Part shown: one piece after another, positions 25,003 through 33,925 of the stretch
Numbering within the stretch: the stretch's first letter is position 1
Layout: each line of letters starts with the position of its first letter
NCBI GenBank assembly: GCA_948330435.1
Contig: CAOJBY010000019.1
Span: 4,501-68,500 of the forward strand
DNA from: an uncultured Lachnoclostridium sp.
GTDB taxonomy: Bacteria; Bacillota; Clostridia; Lachnospirales; Lachnospiraceae
DNA length: 64,000 nucleotides
Reading direction: 5' to 3'
The notes under the pieces: model-generated
What the model was told of the DNA's origin: nothing
Seen by the model: the letters and a program-made list of their open reading frames with translations, nothing else
Databases searched by the model: none
Position numbers and translations under genes: made by a program

Positions 25003-25974
25003 CTACTGCGGAACATTTGGCTGTACACCATACTGAGAACTTCTGCGGATATTGGATTCAAAGAACCGGTTATAGCCCAGCCAGTCCTGATTGGTTCCTG
25101 CGGACTTAAAGATCTCTTTCATAATCTCCATCTTCGCATCCGTATTGTCCGCCATATTAAGTGCCACTGCCTCGATAAGGGCCGGCTTCTTGGGCGAGCC
25201 ATACTCCAACTCCCCATGGTGAGCCAGAATGCAATGCTTCAGCTCGTGTTCCAGCTTCCTGGGAAAGCCGGGAATTCTGTGAGCCCGTTCTCCCACCATC
25301 TCACTGCCCATGGCAATATGGCCCAGAAGCTGTCCCTCATCCGTATAGTCATTTTCCGGGAAATCCGACAATTCGTAAATCTTGCCAATGTCATGGCACA
25401 TGGCCGCCGTATACAAAAGATCCCGATTCAAAACAGGATATGCCTTTACATAATATTCACAAAGCTTACACACGCTTAAGGTATGCTCAAGAAGCCCTCC
25501 TACAAAGCTGTGATGCACGGACTTTGCCGCCGAATGAAACTTGAAAGCCTTAATAAAAGCTTCATCCTTTACAAAAAAATCCTGCAAAAGAGTCCGCAGA
25601 TGAGGTTCTTTCACCTGATTTGCAATCTCCATCAGTTCCCGGTACATCACCTCGATATCCCTATCACTCACCGGCAGATAATCGGACGGAGTATATTCAC
25701 TTTCCCTGGCCTTTCTGGTACGCTTGATATTGAGCTGCAGGGTTCCCTGAAAGCTGGTTACTTCCCCCATAATATCCACGTAATCCAGAACTTCAAATTC
25801 CCCGATGCCCTGAGAGTTCGGATCCCAGATCTTAGAATCAATGGTTCCCGTCTTATCCTGCAGAATCACATTTTCATAAGTCTTGCCGTTCTTTGTCACC
25901 GCAGACTGCTTATATTTGCACAGATAGACACCGGAGATTCGATCCCCCTCCCGAAAACTGTCAATATATTTCAT
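25003..25974 (-). CDS. yhaM: 3'-5' exoribonuclease YhaM (OB fold + HD domain)
   Basis: 323 residues. N-terminal OB-fold nucleic-acid-binding domain (about 1-90; GVYLCKYKQSAVTKNGKTY) and an HD phosphohydrolase domain (HSFVGGLLEHTLSV, then AMCHDIGKIYEL, and LAHHGELEYGSPK), which supplies the metal-binding His and Asp residues. Trims RNA and single-stranded DNA 3' ends in Firmicutes. RBS GAGGAGG is ideal. Confidence 0.95.
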   Translation of the reverse strand: MKYIDSFREGDRISGVYLCKYKQSAVTKNGKTYENVILQDKTGTIDSKIWDPNSQGIGEFEVLDYVDIMGEVTSFQGTLQLNIKRTRKARESEYTPSDYLPVSDRDIEVMYRELMEIANQVKEPHLRTLLQDFFVKDEAFIKAFKFHSAAKSVHHSFVGGLLEHTLSVCKLCEYYVKAYPVLNRDLLYTAAMCHDIGKIYELSDFPENDYTDEGQLLGHIAMGSEMVGERAHRIPGFPRKLEHELKHCILAHHGELEYGSPKKPALIEAVALNMADNTDAKMEIMKEIFKSAGTNQDWLGYNRFFESNIRRSSQYGVQPNVPQ

Positions 25975-25995
25975 AATGCCCTCCTCAATCCTTAT

Positions 25996-27261
25996 CTACA
26001 GGCGATTAAGCGTAACGCTGCAGGGAATCTCCTTATACCCCTCTTTACCCAGACGCATCACGCTAACCTGAATAACCTGTTCTCTGGAAAACTTAAGCAG
26101 CATCTCCTGTATCTCGGAAATACTGGTAATCGCTTGACCGCTAATCTCCGTAATCACATCTCCCTGCTGGATCCCCGCATCCATAGCCGGAGAATTCATC
26201 TCCACACTGGTGACATAGACACCCACCGGAATAGACTGCTCCTCTGCAATCTCCTCCGTCACATCCGTCCCCATAATTCCGATATATACCAAATCCTGAC
26301 TGTTGGAGAGATGCTCTATCACATCCTTAACGCCCGAAATCCCGTAAGCCGTCAGGGAATCCTTGCCACCCGGTCCCCGGTACTCCTGTTCAATCAGCCC
26401 CACAATCTGTCCCTCCGGATTCACCAGCACTCCGCTGCTCTCGGAAGCTTTCCACATGTCGGTTAGAAGAAGATCGTACTCCCCGTCAATCACGCTGACC
26501 GGATAGCTGGAGGAAACGAGATTTCCATACAAGACGGAACCGGAGATCCCGGCAGGACTTCCTACGGCAATCACCAGATCTCCCGCTCTCATATTTCTGG
26601 AACTTCCCAGATTCGCCATCTGAATCTGTTCCATAGCACCCTCCGGAACATCGGCAAGATTGACACTGAGCACCGCCAGATCCGTAACCGTATCATAATT
26701 CTTAAGAACCGCATCCACACTGTCACGGTTTACCAAAGTCACCTGCAGTTGATCCGCCGAACTCACCCGGGAATAAGTCGTAAGGACTAAAAGTTCCACA
26801 CCATTATTTCCAACAAGAAGCCCGCTGGCCTGCTCCCTGCTCTCGTAGGTCTCGTTGAACCAGTCCGTATCACTGCCTGTTGCCGTTACTGTAACCAGAC
26901 TTTTCGTGCATTCATCGGCCACTCCCTTGAGCTTGGCATAAAGCTTTTTGTAATCCTCAAGCTCCAATTCTCTGGTCTCTGTAATCACAAGAGGTTCCTG
27001 AGGTACTTCCGGCTCCTGAGGTACCTCCGGCTCCTCCTCCTCTTTCGGGAAACTAATCTCGGTCCTTTCCTCCTCATGAAACCGTTCTTCCATAAAGGGG
27101 TATGATACCACGAAAACAAAGCAGGCAACCACTCCGCACACGACTGCCAGGACCAGTTGAAAAACCACCTTGCGAAAGGTCCTGTTCTGATAAAACCGCT
27201 GACGTTTAATCTTTTCCTTTACAAACGAAAATTCTTCGTCCTGATGTTTTTCCTCCGCCAT
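25996..27261 (-). CDS. HtrA/DegP-like membrane protein with degenerate protease site and PDZ domain
   Basis: 421 residues from ATG 27261 (GGAGG 6 bases upstream). Cytoplasmic basic tail, one transmembrane helix (about 33-55), a Glu/Pro-rich linker (EVPQEP repeats, about 65-85), a trypsin-like S1C domain (about 100-300) and a C-terminal PDZ domain (about 320-415; VYVTSVEMNSPAMDAGIQQGDVI). Compared with HtrA, the catalytic Asp is present (TVTDLAVL) and a Ser is aligned in SESSGVLVN, but the catalytic His position in TNNHVV reads TTYSRV and the GNSGG oxyanion loop is lost. Likely inactive as a protease; it may bind unfolded or signal proteins. Confidence 0.88.
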   Translation of the reverse strand: MAEEKHQDEEFSFVKEKIKRQRFYQNRTFRKVVFQLVLAVVCGVVACFVFVVSYPFMEERFHEEERTEISFPKEEEEPEVPQEPEVPQEPLVITETRELELEDYKKLYAKLKGVADECTKSLVTVTATGSDTDWFNETYESREQASGLLVGNNGVELLVLTTYSRVSSADQLQVTLVNRDSVDAVLKNYDTVTDLAVLSVNLADVPEGAMEQIQMANLGSSRNMRAGDLVIAVGSPAGISGSVLYGNLVSSSYPVSVIDGEYDLLLTDMWKASESSGVLVNPEGQIVGLIEQEYRGPGGKDSLTAYGISGVKDVIEHLSNSQDLVYIGIMGTDVTEEIAEEQSIPVGVYVTSVEMNSPAMDAGIQQGDVITEISGQAITSISEIQEMLLKFSREQVIQVSVMRLGKEGYKEIPCSVTLNRL

Positions 27262-27415
27262 AAGATTCCTCCACATTTGCTGAATCTACTGACTACCGTA
27301 AGCTTCTTTCATTTTAATACATTTTGCCTTTTCTGTCCAGTAACATCCATTTATAACAATCATTTTACAATAAAAGTTCTTTCTTTTGCATGAAAATTAG
27401 AGTAGAATAGAGTGT

Positions 27416-29794
27416 ATGAACGAGAAAGCATTAAAAACACTGGAATACAACAAAATAATTGAACAATTGGCAGAGCTTGCATCCAGCCCCGGAGGACAAA
27501 AACGCTGTCTGTCCCTTTTGCCCGAGTGCACACTTCCCAAGATATTACAGGCACAAAAAGAGACGGATGACGCCCTGAAGCGTCTATATAAAAAGGGCAG
27601 CATCTCCTTTTCCGGCACTTTTGACGTGGGGGCTTCTTTTAAGCGTCTGGAGATCGGCGGGGCATTAAATATCACGGAGCTTCTTCAGGTATGCAGTCTG
27701 TTGGAGACAGCCGGACGGGCCAAACGCTATTCACGGGGAGAGGATATGGATGAGGAGACCGAAGATTCATTAGCCCCTCTCTTTTCAGCCCTTGAGCCAT
27801 GCACACCCCTTTCCTCCGAGATTCGCCGCTGTATTCTCTCAGAGGATGAAATAAGCGATGACGCAAGCTCCGCACTTCGCCAGATCCGAAAGGAGATTCG
27901 AACGGCCAATGGACGGATTCATTCCACATTATCCGGCTTGGTAAACGGAGCGTCCCGAAGCTATCTTCAGGATGCAGTGATCACCCAGAGAGGTGGACGC
28001 TACTGCGTTCCTGTCCGGGCTGAGTACCGAAGCCAGGTCCCTGGTATGATTCACGATCAATCCTCAACCGGATCTACTCTTTTTGTGGAGCCAATGGCCG
28101 TAGTAAAGCTGAATAATGATCTAAAGGAGCTCTACTTAAAAGAACAGGAGGAGATCGAACACATTCTGGAACGGTTAAGCGAAGAGACAGCTTCCCTGGC
28201 AGAATCCATTCTTGAGAATTATGAACTTTTGACGGAACTGGATTTCATTTTTGCAAAAGCCTCTTTGGCCAAGGCCATGAAAGCCACCCGTCCCTATTTT
28301 AATACCAAGGGTGAGATCCATATTAAGGAAGCCCGGCATCCTCTGCTGGATCCCAGGCGTGTAGTTCCTGTTACCATTCGTCTGGGAAGGGACTTTGATC
28401 TTCTGATCGTGACAGGCCCCAATACAGGCGGAAAAACCGTGTCCCTGAAGACTGTTGGACTGTTAACCCTTATGGGTCAGGCAGGACTTCAGATTCCCGC
28501 AGCTCCTCACTCGGATTTGTCATTATTCGAAGATGTGTATGCAGATATCGGGGATGAACAGAGCATTGAGCAGTCCTTAAGTACGTTTTCCTCCCATATG
28601 ACTAACATTATCCGGATCTTAAAAGAGGCTTCCCTAAACTCTCTGGTGCTTTTTGACGAGCTCTGTGCGGGAACCGATCCCACAGAGGGTGCCGCTTTGG
28701 CCATTTCGATTCTCTCCCATCTGCATAAGATGGGAATTCGCACCATGGCTACCACCCATTACAGCGAACTAAAGGTCTTTGCCCTCTCCACCCCGGGAGT
28801 AGAGAACGCCTCCTGTGAATTCAATGTAGACACCTTAAGTCCTACCTATCGTCTATTGATTGGCATTCCCGGCAAGAGCAATGCATTTGCCATCTCTTCT
28901 AAGCTGGGACTTCCGGATTTCCTCATCGAAGAAGCCAGGAAGCATTTAAGCGAACAGAACGAAAGCTTCGAAGATCTCCTTGCCGATCTGGAGATCAGCC
29001 GCCGGACCAGTATACAGGAGCAGGAAGAGATCCGTCTCCACAAGGAAGAGATCGCACGTCTTCGGACCGCACTGGAAAAGAAACAGGAAAAGCTGGAGGA
29101 CCAGAGAGAACGCATTCTTCGGGAAGCCAACGAGCAGGCACGAAAGGTGCTTCAGGAAGCAAAAGCTTATGCGGACCAGACCATGAAAGACTTTCACAAG
29201 TTTGGCAAATCCAATATCTCCGTAAGCGAGATGGAGGCGGAACGTGCCCGTCTACGGGAACGTATTCAAAAGACCGAGGAAAAGCTTTCTTTGAAAAAGG
29301 AACAAAAGCCCAAAAAGGAGCTGAAGCCCTCCGCACTTCACCTGGGAGATTCCGTTCGTGTGTTAAGCCTGAACCTGACCGGAGCCGTCTCCTCTCTTCC
29401 AGATGCAAAAGGAAATCTTTTCGTACAGATAGGCATCCTGCGTTCACAGGTAAATATCTCAGATCTGGAGCTTATTGACGAACCCGTGATCACCGGTAAG
29501 AATTTCAGCAAAAGCGGAACCGGCAAGATCAAGATGAGCAAATCCGCCAGCATCAGTACGGAGATCAACCTGATTGGTATGACTGTAGATGAAGCCCTGG
29601 CCCATCTGGACAAATATCTGGACGACGCATCCCTGGCTCATCTTCCCTCTGTACGCATTGTTCATGGCAAAGGAACCGGGGCTCTCAGAAAGGCGGTCCA
29701 CAACCATCTGAAACGGTGCAAACATGTAAAATCTTTCCGTCTCGGTGAATTCGGCGAGGGAGATGCCGGTGTCACCATTGCGGAGTTTAAATAA
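27416..29794 (+). CDS. mutS2: MutS2 endonuclease
   Basis: 792 residues. MutS-type ATPase core with Walker A TGPNTGGKTVSLKTVG, Walker B VLFDELCAGTDPTEG and the TTHYSELK switch; a long coiled-coil insertion (about 500-640, Glu/Lys/Arg-rich); KOW-like segment; C-terminal Smr nuclease domain beginning EINLIGMTVDEALAHLDKYL and containing VRIVHGKGTGALRKAV. Acts in recombination control and ribosome collision rescue in Firmicutes. Start codon chosen by family N-terminus (MNEKALKTLEY), although the RBS is weak. Leads the plus-strand operon with a two-component pair. Confidence 0.96.
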   Translation: MNEKALKTLEYNKIIEQLAELASSPGGQKRCLSLLPECTLPKILQAQKETDDALKRLYKKGSISFSGTFDVGASFKRLEIGGALNITELLQVCSLLETAGRAKRYSRGEDMDEETEDSLAPLFSALEPCTPLSSEIRRCILSEDEISDDASSALRQIRKEIRTANGRIHSTLSGLVNGASRSYLQDAVITQRGGRYCVPVRAEYRSQVPGMIHDQSSTGSTLFVEPMAVVKLNNDLKELYLKEQEEIEHILERLSEETASLAESILENYELLTELDFIFAKASLAKAMKATRPYFNTKGEIHIKEARHPLLDPRRVVPVTIRLGRDFDLLIVTGPNTGGKTVSLKTVGLLTLMGQAGLQIPAAPHSDLSLFEDVYADIGDEQSIEQSLSTFSSHMTNIIRILKEASLNSLVLFDELCAGTDPTEGAALAISILSHLHKMGIRTMATTHYSELKVFALSTPGVENASCEFNVDTLSPTYRLLIGIPGKSNAFAISSKLGLPDFLIEEARKHLSEQNESFEDLLADLEISRRTSIQEQEEIRLHKEEIARLRTALEKKQEKLEDQRERILREANEQARKVLQEAKAYADQTMKDFHKFGKSNISVSEMEAERARLRERIQKTEEKLSLKKEQKPKKELKPSALHLGDSVRVLSLNLTGAVSSLPDAKGNLFVQIGILRSQVNISDLELIDEPVITGKNFSKSGTGKIKMSKSASISTEINLIGMTVDEALAHLDKYLDDASLAHLPSVRIVHGKGTGALRKAVHNHLKRCKHVKSFRLGEFGEGDAGVTIAEFK

Positions 29795-29808
29795 GGAGAC
29801 AGACAGTT

Positions 29809-30510
29809 ATGGTAGCAAAACAAAAAATTCTCATTGTAGACGACGACACCAATATTGCGGAGCTTATCTCCCTTTATCTGACCAAAGAATGCTTTGAGAC
29901 CATGATGGTTCATGACGGCGAGGAAGCTCTGGCTGTCTTTGACACCTTTTCGCCCAACCTGATACTTTTGGATCTGATGCTTCCGGGCATTGACGGATAT
30001 CAGGTCTGCCGGGAGATTCGTGCCAAATCCGCCACTCCCATTATCATGCTTTCCGCCAAAGGGGAGGTCTTTGACAAGGTTCTTGGGCTGGAACTGGGTG
30101 CTGATGACTATATTATCAAGCCCTTTGATTCCAAGGAACTGGTTGCCCGGGTAAAGGCCGTTCTCCGCCGCTATCAGCCAGCCAAGCCGGAACCTCAGAA
30201 GTCCTCGGCCAAGGTGGTGGAATATCCGGAACTTGTTATCAATCAGACCAATTATTCCGTTCTTTATCAGGGGAAACCGGTAGACATGCCGCCCAAGGAA
30301 CTGGAGCTTCTCTATTTCCTTGCCTCCTCCCCGAACCAGGTTTTCACCCGGGAGCAGCTTCTGGATCATATCTGGGGTTATGAATATATTGGAGACACCC
30401 GGACCGTAGATGTTCATATCAAACGTCTCCGGGAAAAGATCAAGGACCATCCTACCTGGAGTTTATCCACCGTATGGGGGATCGGGTATAAGTTCGAAGT
30501 AAGGGGCTGA
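29809..30510 (+). CDS. Response regulator, OmpR/PhoB family
   Basis: 233 residues. Receiver domain with phosphorylated Asp in NLILLDLMLPGIDGY (about residue 55) and conserved Lys in DDYIIKPF; C-terminal winged helix (about 135-230; TREQLLDHIWGYEYIGDTRTVDVHIKRLREKI). Follows mutS2 by 14 bases and precedes its kinase by 7 bases. Confidence 0.95.
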   Translation: MVAKQKILIVDDDTNIAELISLYLTKECFETMMVHDGEEALAVFDTFSPNLILLDLMLPGIDGYQVCREIRAKSATPIIMLSAKGEVFDKVLGLELGADDYIIKPFDSKELVARVKAVLRRYQPAKPEPQKSSAKVVEYPELVINQTNYSVLYQGKPVDMPPKELELLYFLASSPNQVFTREQLLDHIWGYEYIGDTRTVDVHIKRLREKIKDHPTWSLSTVWGIGYKFEVRG

Positions 30511-30517
30511 CAGAGCA

Positions 30518-31954
30518 ATGAAACATTCCCTTTTTCTAAAATTTATATTGACCTATGTGGTTTTCGGTTTCTTAAGCTTTTTTATCATTGCCACTTTCAG
30601 TTCTCAGATGACCCTGAATCATCTGACTTCCCAACGGGCGGAGAATCTTTATAAGGAAGCCAATTATATCTCCACCAACTTTGTGCGAAGTTATTACTCC
30701 CGAAGCTATGACACGGATTCCCTCCGGGCCATTCATTCTCAGTTTCAGGCCCTGGATACTTATCTCGGAGCATCCATCTGGCTGTTGAATTCCGACGGAA
30801 GCATTCTGGTTGATTCCGATGTGAGTTTTACGGAGGATTCCTCTCTGCCTATAAGCGACTTTGATCCCACTGATATGGGCAATCGCTATTATATGATTGG
30901 TAACTTCTATGATACCTTTGAAGAAGAGATGCTCTCTGTGGCTGCTCCCATTACCTACAACTTCAGGACCAGAGGTTATGTACTCATTCACATTCCCCTG
31001 TCTTCTATTGAGCATGAACGGGATCAGATTTTGAATATTACTTATCTGACGGTTCTTCTGGTATTCCTTCTCTCCCTTTTGGTACTGGCTGTATTTACCT
31101 TTACCGTGTATCGGCCATTGATGAAGATTACCGAAGCCGCCCGGCAGTATGCTCAGGGAAACTTCAACTATACACTGGAAATCTATGAGGAGGATGAGAT
31201 CGGGCAATTATCGGATACTTTAAACTTCATGGCCCAGGAGCTTCGGGAAACAGACGAATATCAGAAAAAATTCGTAGCCAATATTTCTCATGATTTTCGT
31301 TCTCCTCTGACCTCTATCAAGGGGTATCTGGAAGCCATTCTGGACGGTACTATCCCTCCGGAAATGCAGGAAAAATATCTGAATACGGTTCTCATGGAGA
31401 CGGAACGGCTGAATAAGCTTACCAGCGGCCTACTGGCCCTGAACTCCTTTGACACCAAACGGAATCGGTTGGATATCACGGATTTTGACATTAACGGAGT
31501 GATTAAGAATACCATTGCTTCCTTTGAAGGTCAGTGCCGGGATCGCCGCATCACCCTTGAACTTCTCTTTGATGCCAAGCAGCAATATGTATCTGCGGAT
31601 ATGGGGAAGATTCAGCAGGTTACGTATAACCTGTTAGATAACGCCATTAAGTTCAGCCCAAACGACTCCGTCATTACCATTGAAACTACCCTGCGGCATG
31701 AAAAGGTCTTTATCTCCATAAAGGATGAGGGAATCGGAATTCCCAAAGACAGCATGAAGAAAATCTGGGAGCGTTTTTACAAGACGGACGCTTCTCGTGG
31801 CAAGGATAAGAGAGGAACCGGTTTGGGGCTGTCGATTGTAAAAGAAATCATCACCTCCCACGGAGAGCACATTAATGTTATCTCCACAGAGGGGGTAGGA
31901 ACAGAATTCATCTTCACCCTGCCCCGGGTGCAGGAATCAAAGGAGGATTTATAA
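30518..31954 (+). CDS. Sensor histidine kinase, HAMP type
   Basis: 478 residues. Two transmembrane helices (about 8-28 and 170-193) enclose an extracellular sensor; HAMP (about 195-247), dimerisation domain with phospho-acceptor His in NISHDFRSPLTSIKGY, and ATPase domain with N box YNLLDNAIKFSP, G1 DEGIGI and G2 GTGLGLSIVKEI. Partner of the regulator at 29809. Signal unknown; the adjacent DUF885 lipoprotein is a candidate target. Confidence 0.95.
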   Translation: MKHSLFLKFILTYVVFGFLSFFIIATFSSQMTLNHLTSQRAENLYKEANYISTNFVRSYYSRSYDTDSLRAIHSQFQALDTYLGASIWLLNSDGSILVDSDVSFTEDSSLPISDFDPTDMGNRYYMIGNFYDTFEEEMLSVAAPITYNFRTRGYVLIHIPLSSIEHERDQILNITYLTVLLVFLLSLLVLAVFTFTVYRPLMKITEAARQYAQGNFNYTLEIYEEDEIGQLSDTLNFMAQELRETDEYQKKFVANISHDFRSPLTSIKGYLEAILDGTIPPEMQEKYLNTVLMETERLNKLTSGLLALNSFDTKRNRLDITDFDINGVIKNTIASFEGQCRDRRITLELLFDAKQQYVSADMGKIQQVTYNLLDNAIKFSPNDSVITIETTLRHEKVFISIKDEGIGIPKDSMKKIWERFYKTDASRGKDKRGTGLGLSIVKEIITSHGEHINVISTEGVGTEFIFTLPRVQESKEDL

Positions 31955-31957
31955 TCT

Positions 31958-33709
31958 ATGATCAGGAACACTACTGCAAAAGTATCTTTTCGGCGTTTAA
32001 CCGCCTTGCTTCTTGCCGGCTCTCTTATTTTTTCTATAGCTGCCTGTAAGCCAAAGAAAAGCCCGGAGGAAATACAGGAAAGCTTTGATGCCTTTACGGA
32101 TGAGATCTTTATTTCCGATGTAACAGAAAATATCGTCAATCTTCACTGGACTCTGGCTTTCCCTGAGAACTTTGGAATTGAAGATTACAAAATATCTTTT
32201 GGCGATTTTTCCGAGGAATACGAAGAAGAATCTTTCAAGGAACTGCGTGATATGCTGAAAAAGCTGGACGAATTTGATCGTGAGCTTTTGACGGAAGAAC
32301 AGCAGCTCACTTACGATATTATGCGTACCTACGGAGAAGACACTTTAAAGACAAAAGGGTTCCGGCTTTATTATGATTACCTTTCCCCCACCAATGGGGT
32401 TCAGTCTTACCTGCCCACGCTCCTTACCGAATATAAGTTTTATAAAGAGCAGGACGTATCGGATTATCTGGATGCTCTTGGTCTTTTTCCGGATTATTTT
32501 GCCGACTTAATCGCTTTTGCCAAAGAACAGGCAGATGCGGGATTTTTCATGCCGGATTTTGAAGCGGACAAGGTGATTGATCAGTGTCAGCAGTTTATGG
32601 CGGATCCGGAAACCCACTATATGATTGACAGCTTCAATCTTCGCCTGGACGAGACAGACTTTCTCTCAGAGGAGGACAAGGTTGTTTATCGGGAGGAAAA
32701 TGAGCATCTGATTCAGGATGTGGTGATACCCGCCTACGGTTATCTGGCAGAAGAGCTTGGAAAGCTGAAAGGATCCGGGAAAAATGATGCTGGTCTTTAT
32801 TATTTTGATAAGGGACGGGAATTTTATGAGCTTCTTGTCCGGGATTCCACCGGCTCCGACAAGTCCGTAAAGGAAATCGAAAATATGATTCTGGATAAGA
32901 TGCAGACAGATCTGGAAACTATCTGGAATATGGCTTTGGACGGGGATGCCTTTGACCGAATGATGGATTGCCCGGTGGAACTGGACGATCCTTATGAGGT
33001 GCTGAACCTTTTGAAAGACGGGATTGCCAGAGATTTTCCTGTGCCGGATGAGCTTCCCTTTGAAGTGAATTATGTTCCGGCATCCATGGAGGAGTATATG
33101 AACCCGGCTTACTATATTCTTCCCCCTATTGACTATCTGGAGAATAATGTTATCTACATCAATAATGCTCATTCTACGGATGATATTGAACAGTTTGTCA
33201 CCCTGGCACATGAGGGTTTCCCTGGTCATCTCTATCAGACCACTTATTTCTATGGTAAGAATCCGTCTGCCATCCGAAAGCTTTTTGGCTTCTCCGGATA
33301 CTCAGAGGGGTGGGGAACCTACGCAGAGGTGTATGCCTACCGCCTGGCCGGAATTGACGATACGATGATTCTTCTGAATGAACTCAACAAGTCTTATTCC
33401 TTTGCCCTCTATTGTCTGGCTGATATCGGCATCAATTATGAGGGGTGGACTTTCGAGGATACTCAGGACTTTCTGGGCGTTGATGAGGAAACCTGCCGTG
33501 AGGTCTATGAGATTCTGGTGGAAGAGCCTGCTCTTTACCTGGCCTACTATGGAGGTTATCTGGAATTTGTAGAGCTTCGGGAAAAGGCGGAGGAAGCACT
33601 GGGCGAGCAGTTTGATCTGAAAGAATTCCACACCTTCCTGCTGGATGTGGGACCTGCTCAGTTTGAGATTATTGAAGATCGGTTGGATAAGTGGCTGGAT
33701 GCTCGGTAG
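31958..33709 (+). CDS. DUF885-family lipoprotein (probable metallopeptidase)
   Basis: 583 residues, starting 3 bases after the kinase stop. Signal peptide with lipobox SIAAC (Cys about 29). The DUF885 hallmark is HEGFPGHLYQ (about residue 415), a HExxGH-like zinc-site pattern, followed downstream by GYSEGWGTYAE, which supplies a Glu ligand. Overall Asp/Glu-rich as the family usually is. Expected to be a surface zinc carboxypeptidase-like enzyme, but DUF885 members have few tested substrates. The last codons and stop lie in a TGGATGCTC/GAGCATCCA hairpin. Confidence 0.85.
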   Translation: MIRNTTAKVSFRRLTALLLAGSLIFSIAACKPKKSPEEIQESFDAFTDEIFISDVTENIVNLHWTLAFPENFGIEDYKISFGDFSEEYEEESFKELRDMLKKLDEFDRELLTEEQQLTYDIMRTYGEDTLKTKGFRLYYDYLSPTNGVQSYLPTLLTEYKFYKEQDVSDYLDALGLFPDYFADLIAFAKEQADAGFFMPDFEADKVIDQCQQFMADPETHYMIDSFNLRLDETDFLSEEDKVVYREENEHLIQDVVIPAYGYLAEELGKLKGSGKNDAGLYYFDKGREFYELLVRDSTGSDKSVKEIENMILDKMQTDLETIWNMALDGDAFDRMMDCPVELDDPYEVLNLLKDGIARDFPVPDELPFEVNYVPASMEEYMNPAYYILPPIDYLENNVIYINNAHSTDDIEQFVTLAHEGFPGHLYQTTYFYGKNPSAIRKLFGFSGYSEGWGTYAEVYAYRLAGIDDTMILLNELNKSYSFALYCLADIGINYEGWTFEDTQDFLGVDEETCREVYEILVEEPALYLAYYGGYLEFVELREKAEEALGEQFDLKEFHTFLLDVGPAQFEIIEDRLDKWLDAR

Positions 33710-33717
33710 AGCATCCA
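33696..33717 (+). terminator. Hairpin spanning the stop codon of the DUF885 gene
   Basis: TGGATGCTC (33696-33704) pairs perfectly with GAGCATCCA (33709-33717); the stop codon is in the loop/right arm. No T-run follows, so it is not a classical terminator and may protect the 3' end. The stretch 33718-33925 shows no other gene or signal. Confidence 0.4.
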
Positions 33718-33925
33718 ACTGGCTGTAACCTTTTCATACAAGTGATTTCACTATAAAAGAATATAAACAATTAAATCTTGTTATCACAATAAAGTCAGCA
33801 CCTTCTTTATTCCATTTTGACTTCCAATCTTTAAAATAAGAATGGAACATTCTTCCAAATTGTATTGCAGAGATACTTCCTCTAATTCTAATAAACTTTC
33901 ATCTACCTTGATACAATATCAAATT

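Noticed and set aside
25483..26466. Long plus-strand open frame of 327 codons opposite yhaM and the HtrA-like gene
   Set aside because: It is rich in His/Arg/Leu/Ile with no domain, lies wholly opposite two well-supported genes, and has no RBS; it is a shadow of codon bias.
29662..30450. 262-codon minus-strand frame opposite mutS2's end and a response regulator
   Set aside because: Sequence complements two conserved genes; no promoter, RBS or recognisable motif.
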